This document shows positions 34,251 through 44,870 of a DNA stretch of 60,000 nucleotides, one piece after another. Source of the stretch: Apostichopus japonicus (taxonomy: Eukaryota; Echinodermata; Holothuroidea; Aspidochirotida; Stichopodidae); contig NC_092565.1 of the NCBI RefSeq assembly GCF_037975245.1, positions 10,846,499-10,906,498 of the forward strand, given 5' to 3'. Numbering within the stretch: position 1 is the stretch's first letter; each line of letters begins with the position of its first letter. The notes beneath the pieces were generated by a model. It ran no database searches and had not been told where the DNA came from. It saw nothing but the letters and a program-made list of their open reading frames with translations. The position numbers and the translations under genes were made by a program.

Positions 34251-37200
34251 CACGGGTTTTGTGTGTGCTAGTAATGTAGGATTATCCGCTTTGATTCTCC
34301 TCTTTAAATGATGTGAGATCCATCCAATCCTTCAATGTGCTTCAGGGGACTTTTCTGAATGACAAATGCTCTTGATCAACCTCTTCAGTCTTTAAGTTTT
34401 TAACATAGTAACATATTTTCTCCTGACCATGCTTGACCTTAATTTTCACTTTACAAGAGTTCTGTCAATAAATTCTTCTGTCAATATGCATTACTGGAAG
34501 GTACCCCTGAACCCTCAAAATCCCTTTTGTTACACTACTGGTGAAGTTACCCCATAATCTGTTGTTGCTACTAGGTAAATCCTAGCATTCTCACTCTTCT
34601 CCCCCCCCCCCCCCCCCTCTTTCCCTCCCTCTCTGGCCCCAATCCACTGTTAACAGTTACAACCTACAGTATACTGCTTTTCTTTCCCTGAAGTAGTAAG
34701 TCTTCCATCATGTTCTACATTCATACAATATACGGGCAATTAATATCAATGGTGTGATTTATGATTCTGCGAAGCTTCCACGCTCCTAATGATGAAGTAT
34801 GGTAGATCAATCAAAATTCAGCCATTGTTACAAACACTTCAAAATAATAAACACAACCTAGTGTGGCAAAGCACTGTACAGACTAGGTCACACCCTTTCA
34901 CTATTTGGTTCTACATCAGGTATTTTCCGCAGTGTCAGTTTCATCGTCGTTGAAGGTTTTGAGTTTCTGTACATGCTAGGAAAACAACAAAACAGTCACC
35001 CAATAGTCAAAACCCTCTTTTTTTGCTATTTCTTAATCCCAGAGCTTTTAAATTTCATTATAACTGAGTGAGTTAATTATCTAATTCGACCCACCTCCAT
35101 TGGTGAACTTAGACAAATTTGATGGCCAAAAACCTTTTGAAAAGAACTTTTTGAAGCTCAGTTGAGGAACAATCATTGCAGAGTTAAATTTAGCCATAAA
35201 ACAAATGATGACCTTTTTAGCAATTCAATCCACTGGTGCAGAGATGAAAACAGCTGTTTGCTTATAATGGGACACCACCCATCCTGCCTTATATATGTGG
35301 GTCAACAGTCAGTTCTTTGCTAGATAATTCAGTCCTGATTTCGTACAGAATCTAGACACTACAATTATCCCTTATTGAAAGGATATTAAAGGGTTACTTT
35401 AAGGCTACTTAACGGCTATAAACAGGAGGTGAAAAGATGAGTGTCACAAACATTTACAAAGAGGTCAAAATGATTGGCATGATTTTGGGCAAAACAAGTT
35501 TTCAGTGTTTTCAAGTTTGGTGACATTTTGTGGAGCATAGTGAGAGATATGATATTGGCAGTTTAGCAGATATTACATGCATGGAATTCTTTTGCTTTTA
35601 CAATGAATCCACAGGAGTTACACCCATAGAGCCCTTAAAGCTGGCCCTGTTTACATAAGACCTCGAGCACAGGCCATTTGATCCCCTCTGTGTATTTGTA
35701 ATGTAAATGCAGATAATACCCAGCGATTTGTACTCCCACGAAAGACAAGGATTGTGGTAGGATCAAACCCCCAGTTCGTTGTTAATTTGTTTTTATTGTG
35801 AACGCTGCTCTGTGGTTTGGCCCAGGATGACCTATGACCTTTTAACTCTGTTGTTTTTTTAATATGCGCATAATTTGACACAATAGTAGTATAGGTATTA
35901 GTAACATCACTGCACATGGTGTCACACCTTTCCTTCTATAGCGAAAGAAATCTCAACTCCCTTGTTCAGTGATCGTGAGCGTTGGTTCTGATACCGAGCA
36001 CCGGGTTCTAATGTGCATTTGCTGGGGATCAAATGTGTGGGGGATCAAACTCAATTTAATGCTGAACTCAAGAGCACAGGGTCTTAAGCGAACTGTAATT
36101 TACACGCAGCTAAACTGTTGGGTACATCGACAGAGGAGCAGACGTTCAGAACGCATTAAATACTTGAAAGATCCAGAAACTAATAACACAAAATTTTGTA
36201 TTATTAGTAAAGATTTTGGAAGAGACATTTGTCATCGTTTCATCCCAGACTGACCACTGCCTTGGATTCCATTTCACAATTTCCCAGAGAAACGAAGTAA
36301 TTTATCTGACAAAATATTAGTCATTTTCTTCTATGTTACTTGCCATATGTAAATTAAAGGCATTATAGGCAATTATTAAACCATGTAGTAGCCAACCTCC
36401 CAAAGAAACCTATTATTATCATAAACACACACCTGAGGAAAAGTGTATTTACAGCTTTCAGTCAATTTGCACTAGTATTAAAAGTCTTTAAACCATTGAG
36501 TGGTTGTTTTCACGCTTTGCTGTCTGTTAGTGGCAGGCTGAAAATGATAACCCTTACTTTAACCTAAGTAGCTGAGGATCCTAAGTTCTGAATATTTATA
36601 AACTAGCTTTACTACATATCTCTCCGGTCATGACATCTTTTAATGACAAAATGAGTAGAATGATGATTCTAACCCATGCATGGTGACAGAGAAAACTTAA
36701 ACGGTGAAGAAGAGTGCCTCTAAAGAAGGGGTAGACTTCTATGAAGACAAAAAACATTCAGAGAGAGAGTAACTAGATTTACTTCATTGTTTTGATGCAA
36801 AGACCCCCCCTCCCTTCTAGTCTGTTTTTAAATTAACTATCAATTGTACCATAGTATAACAGAATTACTTAACACAGCTTTACACATTGAATGTGGCAAG
36901 TTTAAAACTTGGTTTGGATGCTAAACTTTCACGACAACTGTTGCAGAGATATTTTTTGTCTCCCATGAAGGTGCCTCGTTGTCATTCACCAAATATATCC
37001 ACGAAGCAAGGATCATGCTGAGAAGCATACACACGAAAATATGAAGCCTCAAACACATTCTTTAAATTTCAATCACAGCAATTTTGCAAAATATATGAAA
37101 CAGTGAAGAAAAGGCAAATTTGAGATATTTTTGTTGCATTCTTCAAATTTCTTGAACGACAGTAATTTGTTTGTTTTTATACAATTTCCTACTTTCCCAC

Positions 37201-38327
37201 AAAACAGATCTGTGCAGTTGAAATGGAACGAAAGCCTTTATACTGTATGCTAGGCTATATGAGCTAACTTCAAGTGTCACAATGCCTGTTACCATGGGCA
37301 CCAGTTGAATGCTGTATGGTCATTGGCAAGAGTATATATTTCATCTCTCATTCAAATGGGTTGAAAATTTGATAATTAAGCTAGTCCACCAGCTAGAAGA
37401 TAACCAGCAGCGGCTGCATAGCAACAGAATATTTCCAAGATAATATGGCATATATTGTGGCATTTCATTAACATAAATTCAAAACATGTAAATGTTGTCC
37501 ATGGGCCATATATCTAAACATTATAGACTCTTTGATTGTTCAAAGTAGCAAAATTTTGGCAACGAAACCTCCCCAAGGACAAATATTCTGTCCTGAGATG
37601 CTGAGTTAGCTATGCTGTATTGAATATTCATCAAATTATCTGTACTTTTTACCATACATAAAAACAAGAAACCAGACTACAACCAGGCTTCAACCTCCTC
37701 TTTCTGAACCCCTCCCTTGCCTTCCTTGCACCCCCTCCTCCATTCTTGATGTAAATTACTCATCCTAGTTCAAACCAGATCTCTTTTCGGAATGATACAT
37801 AAACCCTTCAAGTACAATATCTGTTTCCTGCACACATAAATCTTACCTGTCAGGTAAGCTACCAGGACAAGCTTTTAGTCTGCTTCGATGTCAAACATTT
37901 AAAAGAGAATTTATGACTGAATCATGTCACCAACAAAAACATTGTAATACCTACTACCCTCTTATCTCTTATCTCTGTTTGTTCTTATCAGGGATCCAAT
38001 GCAAGTCTGAGTAAACTGATATTATGTTTATGCACCCTCTATGTACCATCACTCAGCCATGCTTGTTATATCTTATCATTCTATTGCTGGTTATGAAGTA
38101 CTTAAAGGTCATCAATGTTGCTCCCCAAACATGCTAGAAAGTTAGAAAATGGTCACCCATGCTCAAAATTCAACTAACAAGCATTTTACTGCCACTGGTA
38201 AACTAGTAGTTGTTCATACTGTGACATTTATATGTATATATATTGATACCCATGACATTTAAGCCATGGTACAAGATTTTCATGAAACTAAGATCTACAA
38301 AGTAGACATCTGCGTGATAGAGGATGT

Positions 38328-38416
38328 CAGCAGTGGGTGACCTGCAGGTGGATAACCCTGCAAATGGGTGACCCTGCAGGTGGGTGACCCTGCAGGTGGG
38401 GGACCTGCAGGTGGGT
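38328..38416. repeat. 16-bp GC-rich minisatellite
   Basis: About five to six copies of GTGGGTGACCCTGCAG with small variants and one shortened unit. It lies directly upstream of the LINE fragment. Confidence 0.85.
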
Positions 38417-38467
38417 CAGTGGCGAAGTGGTAAAATGTTATAAATTTATGTTAACGTTGCATTTAAA

Positions 38468-38790
38468 ATGCACCTCATGAATTGCACTCTCGGAATAAAA
38501 GTCTTCCCCCCAGAAAGCCTACTAACAGATCCTGGGAAAACCGGCTGTTTGGCTTCTGCCGCCACACATCTTTGGAACAAATTACCTGAATCCATCAAAC
38601 TCTCCCTAATTGTGTCCTTCAAAGCAACTCTGAAGACTCATCTGTCTCTAGAACTCAATGACTCCTAATTGCCCTTTACCTTTCATTATCTTATTCTTTG
38701 TCTGTTACTCTTTCACTGTGCCGTGAGTGTCTTTTCTGACGGATATCGGTGCATGACAAAATGCTTATTATTATTATTATTATTATATTT
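38468..38790 (+). mobile_element. 5'-truncated non-LTR retrotransposon (L2/CR1-type) 3' end
   Basis: The 66-codon frame at 38468-38668 contains ASAATHLWNKLPESIKLS then SFKATLKTHL. This LWN-LP-SI--S-SFK--LKTHL pattern is the typical C-terminal end of L2/CR1-like LINE ORF2 proteins, downstream of the reverse transcriptase domain. It is followed by a short 3' UTR and an (ATT)n tail at about 38764-38787, the simple-repeat end characteristic of this clade. The reverse transcriptase and endonuclease domains are absent, as expected for 5' truncation. Confidence 0.85.
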
Positions 38791-39880
38791 CAAAAACAAA
38801 TGGATGTTACAAATCATCTAGGTGCGATGAAGTCAAAGGACCATAATTTTGGTTGAGTTTATTAACATGTATGAAACAATGGATTAAAATTAACATCAAT
38901 AAACCTTCACCTAGTACCCCACTTGATCATGAAATTTAGCCTCTTAGGAGCATTCCAGAGGTTTTATAAGAATTTTACAGCTGAATATCTTGGAATAGCT
39001 TTATAGAAATGCCACCAGTACTCATATCTTTACTTATTTTGTAATTTTAATTGGACTATGAGATATCAAGACTAGTACTGCCATCAAATTCTGCCTTGAA
39101 AAAAATTATTTTTAAAGTGCTTTATAATACTTCAAGCGATCAAATAATTGGATCGGTGTATTGCGACAAAGAGCGAAAATAGCACTTCAATTTAGTCCAA
39201 TTTTTTTCATTAGTATTTTCCTGTCACCTGGAAGCTATTTCCCTCCAACCTTGTCAATCACCGACAAGTATGGTGTCAAAGGTCAGCAGGAGTTGGTTCC
39301 TCTCACTGAGCGTTACAAGCAAGATGCAGTTCCTTGACTATTACTGACAGCCACTTGACCAAAATCCTCATGCAAAGATCATGAATTATTCATGAATTGC
39401 CTAGATGTTAGACTAAAGAGCTTTTTTTCCATTTTCACAATGTACAGCGGAGAGAGTGTTAACAGCAATAAGCAAATATACCAGAAATTAATTTAAGCTT
39501 GCATGTAGGATGTGATTTGCTTGCTTACAGCATACAGTATTATAATGTCTGGATTATATTCTGTTTAAATTTTGATGCAGGTAGTATGTGGAGGATTCCG
39601 GCACTGTCTGGCACAGTGAATAAAATTTCAAACAAACTTTTGGTGCATCCAGCCTAAAGTATGTTCTAGTTAATGCATTATTAGTCTGAGCCAACATGAT
39701 GCATAGAGAAACCACTGCATGGCTAGCCTAGTCCAAACTTCTGTGGCAGGGTATCATGAGAAAACTGATCAAAGCAATTTTGGAATATCACAAATGCCCG
39801 TAGGCCATTTTTCCATTATGGATCAGACCTTAATGCTCTGTGTTTTGCATTCAATTGAGCCCCCCACACATTAACATTAA

Positions 39881-39929
39881 ACCCCACGCTCTGTGTCAGA
39901 CCCCACGCTCTGTGTCAGACCCCACGCTC
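39881..39929. repeat. 19-bp tandem repeat, 2.6 copies
   Basis: ACCCCACGCTCTGTGTCAG occurs twice exactly, with a third partial copy. Confidence 0.9.
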
Positions 39930-40551
39930 CACAGGGATCAAGTTGACATTTCGTTACTAGAAGAAAAGGTGCAAAACCCATAACCTGTGTGGTGTGCAGT
40001 ACTGCTACTCATGCCTCTCACTATTGTGTCAAATAACCAGTGCAACGATCTACGATGGAAGTTAAAGGTCATCTATGATCCTGGATATTCTGCGTTTTAC
40101 GAATATAACATCGAGAGCAGTCTCTGAATCTCTCTCCATCTTAGCCTATCATGAGGGTTAAAATCAAGGGGTCTGATTTGAGTTCACATTACAAACTTAA
40201 CATTCAGCATGGGGTTCGACACCATGCTTGTGGCCTAATGTAGAGATGGCCATGCATATATGCGCTCTAAGAGCAGTTGTGTAAAGAAAGAATCTACTAC
40301 TACAATGAACCATAAATCATATTATCAAATGTTCGTTGAATCATCTTACACAATCAATGGGTAAATCCATTATGGGTCATGCAACCGAGTTTATTGGACA
40401 TTGCCAATCACTCAATTAGTTGTTGGCCTTAATGAAACACTCATTATCTTTATGTAATTTTAAACAAATGGTAGTCATATTCATAGTCACCTGTATTTGG
40501 CACAGGTGGTGTTCTTTTAAGTAATTTGTGTAATAAGCTGTGATAACTTAC

Positions 40552-40607
40552 TTATTCTAAGATTGGGAACAAGTGTGAAGACAATGTCTTGCATGGTTCT
40601 GTCAAAG
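40552..40607 (-). CDS. PCGF3: PCGF3/5-like gene, DRTMQDIV exon
   Basis: Eighteen full codons encode FDRTMQDIVFTLVPNLRI, flanked by split codons. The motif matches HDRTMQDIVYKLVPGL of PCGF3, the segment just C-terminal to the RING finger that packs against RING1A/B. The acceptor is CCTACAG|CTTTG and the donor is ATAA|GTAAGT on the - strand. The intron to the preceding exon is only 459 bp, the shortest in this gene here. Confidence 0.95.
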
Positions 40608-40749
40608 CTGTAGGAAAGAGAAAAATGAAACAACAAAGGGAATAAATAAAAATAAACAGCTTGTAATAATATGCAGTTATCTACTCTTACGTTTTGCTTT
40701 CTAATGTCTGATAATTGGTAATCGCATGATTTAGCAGTAGAGCATTCTT

Positions 40750-41040
40750 TCCTTACCCCACCCGATCCCCTGCTCCCCAGATACCATCATTTATCCCTCA
40801 AAATTATTTCAAAACCCAGTAACCCCCTCCTCTACTCATATCCCTCATTCATTCCTCTCCCCAATCATGTCCCTCCCGGTTATTTCCCCCCCCCCAATAG
40901 TCACTTACCTTCCTAGCTACACTTCCCTTCTATCAGTCATTCACCCTCACCTCACCCCCTTCCCCTTAATTATGATTCTCCCCCTCCCTCCCTACCCTGC
41001 ACAATTAAATCAGAGTACAAGCATAATACCCAAATTTCTC
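40750..41040. repeat. Pyrimidine-rich tract beside the second RING exon
   Basis: The + strand is strongly C/T-rich, with repeated CCCTC and CCCCC runs. It fills most of the 459-bp intron between the exons at 40607 and 41067. In the PCGF transcript it is purine-rich. Confidence 0.7.
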
Positions 41041-41066
41041 CTCCTACAGTAGATTGATATACTCAC

Positions 41067-41163
41067 CCAACATATTGCAAGGGATGGCTTTGATGGATGA
41101 GGATTCCGCATGTTGGACAGGTATGCTTCTCCTCCAAGTGCTTGACCAAGCAGCTTTTGCAAA
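41067..41163 (-). CDS. PCGF3: PCGF3/5-like gene, second half of RING finger
   Basis: The exon completes a Phe codon and encodes CKSCLVKHLEEKHTCPTCG followed by ILIHQSHPLQYV. It provides the last four zinc ligands of the C3HC4 RING finger (C-x2-C and C-x2-C), and HQSHPLQY is typical of PCGF3. The acceptor is TTTTCAG|TTTGC (phase 1) and the donor is TTGG|GTGAGT (phase 2) on the - strand. PCGF RING fingers heterodimerise with RING1A/B, which performs H2A mono-ubiquitination. Confidence 0.96.
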
Positions 41164-42041
41164 CTGAAAAAATAAAATGTATTTTGTTTATACTGCAATT
41201 GATGTATTCGGAAGTTAATACTTTGTAGCCATAATGCTATCCCCATGCACCCTTTTGTGTATAATCAATAATCACTTCCATATTTTTTCTTCTCAATACA
41301 GAATCATGTTCTTCTCTTCCTGAACTGCTTCATGACAACAACGGTGGAAGAAAAACTGCAACATGTTCACACCTAAACAATGTAATATATTCTCACACCA
41401 ATCGAATGGATGTGTATCGACAGAGATCAGTAACACGGTAGAACGAAGGTGCTAAGGTAAGCCAGGAACAAAGTAAATCTGCAACACGCCTCCAGATTAA
41501 AGACGCTCTTCTTCGACAGCTTATACCCTTCAAATATTAATAAACTATTACATGAAATCAGTAAATGGAGATGAAAGAGGATAATACTTTGCAGAGTAAA
41601 CACCATCAGGCATGCACTATACAATCGGACTGTTACCAAATTTGGTGCAAAAACATAGCATTATATATATAATACATTGAATCTTGTCATAATCTAGTGT
41701 TGATATACTCAAACTACAAGGGAAAGATAAAAATGTCATTATTAAGCGTAAGCATAAATTTCAAAGATGGCTAAATGATAAAAAAGAGAAAGAAACAAAA
41801 GCATTACATTAAATTGTTGGGGAAAACGTATCTTGTGATTCTATGCCAATGAAATGGTTAAATTACTTTGATAAGTAAGAGCAACCAAATGGCTTTAACT
41901 ACAGAATCTAGCTCTTTCTAGTATTTAGTTGTTAGGAATCTGAAAAGCATGTGCCAATATAGCACGTGGTGTGGTAGAAAAGATGAGAAATTGTGACCGA
42001 ACTCAAACTGCAAATCTAAGTCAGTTTTGTATCGATGTTAA

Positions 42042-42174
42042 AGGTCTGCTGTATAGACCCCAACTATAACACGCTATCATGGCAAAGTCGATTTACGACC
42101 GTGGCAGGTCGATTACGTAATCATAAACTTTCCTAGCTATAGCTTGCTATAATTGGAGCCAATAAAGCAGATCT
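42042..42174. mobile_element. Second TTAA-flanked fold-back (MITE-like) element
   Basis: The ends AGGTCTGCTGTAT and ATAAAGCAGATCT are imperfect inverted repeats. The arms continue for about 50 bp (CCCCAACTATAACACGCTAT against the complement of ATAGCTTGCTATAATTGGAG). TTAA lies directly outside both ends (42038-42041 and 42175-42178). It has no coding capacity. The first three terminal bases (AGG) are shared with the element at 639-878, but the rest differs. Confidence 0.65.
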
Positions 42175-43992
42175 TTAAGCGACCAAAAGACACAGACCAG
42201 TCCGTACTTAATAATCAACACAACACAGACTGCCACTGCACCAGAGAGCATATTCCCTGTTAATTCAATCCAATTTCAACCCTTACTGATTGTCCTTTTT
42301 ATGGCCTGCTAACAGTATAGTAGTAGCTCAGAGAGCCTGTGAGTAGCTCTGTGTTCATAAAACAGAGTACACCACTCAGAATCCAAACGGCGATATTAAA
42401 TATGTTAATCCAGATGACATTTGCTTTTAAGCTGGTATCTAAGGACTAAAATTGGTTGATGTCAAAATAAATTGACATATTGATTCCCCCAAAAATTAAT
42501 CTGATACCATACGGATGGCCTGCCATAATGTAATCCATACTGCAAAATATATCCCACAACCCTGTAAATCTTACCCAGAGGCTAATACTAAACAGCTGAT
42601 CTTACCAGTTAATACTATGGGGATCTTCCCTATATTGATTCAGTGACTCATACAACTCTTAATACTGTCCTTGGTGAGCTAAGGTTAGCTGTGAAGCTTC
42701 TGTAAGTGCAGGGAAAAATGTCTCCAGCAAGGTTAAAGGGGAACTGTTATCTCTGGTGTACTGGGGGAGGGAAAAAACACAAAACAGTTTAATCAATAGT
42801 CAGCTAGTTATGGTATAAGCCTACAAATGACAACAAATTTTAATACTGTCACACCATTGCATTATGTAGATAATACTGTATATAGGCTAGTCTTAGGACT
42901 ACCGTAAGTTATGTGTTTCTCTTTCTTTTCTTTTTGCTCCTCTTTTTGCAGTTTTTGCTCTCTTTGTTTGCTCTTTGTTGTACTCAATTGTTTTTTCCTT
43001 TTTTATTTCTTTTTTTTGGTGCTCATTCTATTATTTTTTGGTAGTACTCAGCCATGTTTTTAACACATTCCAATGAAACATGGTACATGTCTTCAAAAGA
43101 ATTCTTTTCACATAAATTGGTCAATATAGTAATACCAAAACAGGTATCAAGTATAACACAAAATAAGACTGCGATCGATCAAACACAGATACCTTTATTT
43201 TTAATATTTATGACATGTATTAAAGAAAATTAGAATTTATTGAAAACTTTAGGCTTTTTAGTTTACTATTTAATTTGTGTAGAGGTTTGGGACACACACT
43301 GTTAACCTACACAATTAGCAGCTACATTCTCAACCTAAATTGCCTAATAATTATACACAAATTCTGGGCAAATGATGAAATTGTGGAATAACATGGCCAC
43401 CTCCACTCCAAAGGGTTTTACTGTACAGTACCCTCATATGACCTTGGATAATAAAAAAACCCAAACCATGCAACTAAAGAAACCTGACCTAAAAATAACT
43501 TACTTTGTTTGACACCCAAAACCATGCCGGCAAATTAATTACTATATGTAGTATATGATAATAACAATTCTGATAGTAGTTCCACCACAAATCTCCTTCT
43601 TGTGGTCTCTGATAATTTGAATGCATGACCTATTGTGGTTAAATTTAGATACAATTCTTCTTGATTGTGACTAGAATTTAACTAAACAATTCAATCTCAG
43701 TTATTTGCAAATAGACTTATCACATGGAAGTAGGATAAACAGGGTAGCATAATTATACAGTACCAGCAAATGAAGCTATTTAGAGCACAGCATTGCATAC
43801 AGGGTTGCAGAAGCCAGGGTTTTACTTCCATGGTTGGTTTTTATGGAGATACAAACTCAACCAGTTATTTATTATCAACCTATCTTACAGAGATAAAGGT
43901 CATGACAAATTCCCCAAACAGCAATGAAATATCTTCTACTTGTTTGCCATTTGGGAGATGCCGCAGATTGAATTTTACTAAAAACACAAGGA

Positions 43993-44684
43993 TGTCTTCA
44001 GCCTTAGACTTGTCTAAGTCTGAAGACTTGATCAAGTCTAAGGCTGAAGACTTGATCAAGTCTAAGACTGAAGACTCGTTCAAGTCTAAGGCTGAAGACT
44101 TGATCAGGTCTACGTCTGAAGGCTTGATCAAGTCTCAGTCTGAAGACTTGATCAAGTCTATGGCTGAAGACTTGATCAAGTCTGAGGCTGAAGAGCTGAT
44201 CAAGTCTGAGACTGAAGAGCTGATCAAGTCTGAGGCTGTAGGCTTGATCAAGTCTAAGGCTGTAGACTTGATAGGCTGAAGACTTGATCAAGTCTTCAGC
44301 CTTAGACTTGATCAAGTCTGAGGCTGTAGACTTGATCAAGTCTAAGGCTGAAGACTTGATCAAGTCTGAGGCTGAAGAGTTGATCAAGTCTGAGGCTGTA
44401 GACTTAATCAAGTCTAAGGCTGTAGACTTGATCAAGTCTAAGGCTGTAGACTTGATCAAGTCTAAGGCTTAAGGCTTTAGACTTGATCAAGTCTAAGGCT
44501 GTAGACTTGATCAAGTCTAAGGCTGAAAACTTGATCAAGTCTAAGGCTGAAGACTTGTTCAAGTCTAAGGCTGAAGACTTGTTCAAGTCTAAGGCTGAAG
44601 ACTTGACCAAGTCTAAGGCTGAAGACTTGATCAAGTCTATGGCTGAAGACTTGTTCAAGTCTAAGGCTGAAGACGTCCAAGTAT
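43993..44684. repeat. 24-bp minisatellite, about 29 units, with palindromic core
   Basis: The consensus unit is AAGTCTAAGGCTGAAGACTT plus GATC. Its junction forms the perfect 14-bp palindrome GACTTGATCAAGTC, repeated throughout. Because 24 is divisible by three, long frames stay open on both strands: K-S-K-A-E-D-L-I repeats on the + strand, with S-S-A-L-D-L-I-K repeats on the - strand. They break at 44277 and 44472 and have no domain, splice or start evidence, so I do not call a gene. At 44273-44302 one unit is inverted, creating an exact 30-bp palindrome. Another inverted unit starts the array. Confidence 0.92.
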
Positions 44685-44870
44685 AATGACTTCCTTGAGC
44701 CACATGTGCTTCGTTATACTTTGTTTTTGTTTTGTTTATTACAATGTCTACATTCTCATCATGGAGATGCGTTTTGAAAATGCTGAATCTAACATATTGG
44801 CGCTCTTAACATGTGATGATGGCAGTGTTAACGTTTTACCAAAGAAATATAAAAATTAAAACATAGAGAA
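44685..44870. repeat. Flank of the minisatellite-bearing dispersed repeat
   Basis: GAGCCACATGTG and AAAATGCTGAATCTAACATA recur here in the same order and orientation as at 32093 and 32421. The minisatellite therefore lies inside a dispersed repeat family. Confidence 0.7.

Larger units (their letters stand above)
31003..40551 (-). other. PCGF intron (9.5 kb), repeat-bearing
   Basis: This is the largest intron inside the coding region. It contains a copy of the minisatellite-bearing repeat (32041-32490), a 388-bp tandem duplication (33479-34250), poly-C/poly-G runs, a 16-bp minisatellite (38328-38416), a LINE 3' end (38468-38790) and a short 19-bp repeat (39881-39929). No nested gene is supported. 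Stretches at 36100-38300 and 39000-39870 look single-copy. Confidence 0.6.

Noticed and set aside
40203-40230. tRNA B-box-like GGTTCGACACC
   Set aside because: It is the loop region of a small palindrome (GCATGG--CCATGC) with no A box or cloverleaf.
43770-44279. Frame with K-S-K-A-E-D-L-I repeats as a repeat protein
   Set aside because: The frame follows from a 24-bp period. The opposite strand is equally open, stops interrupt it at 44277 and 44472, and there is no start, splice or domain evidence.
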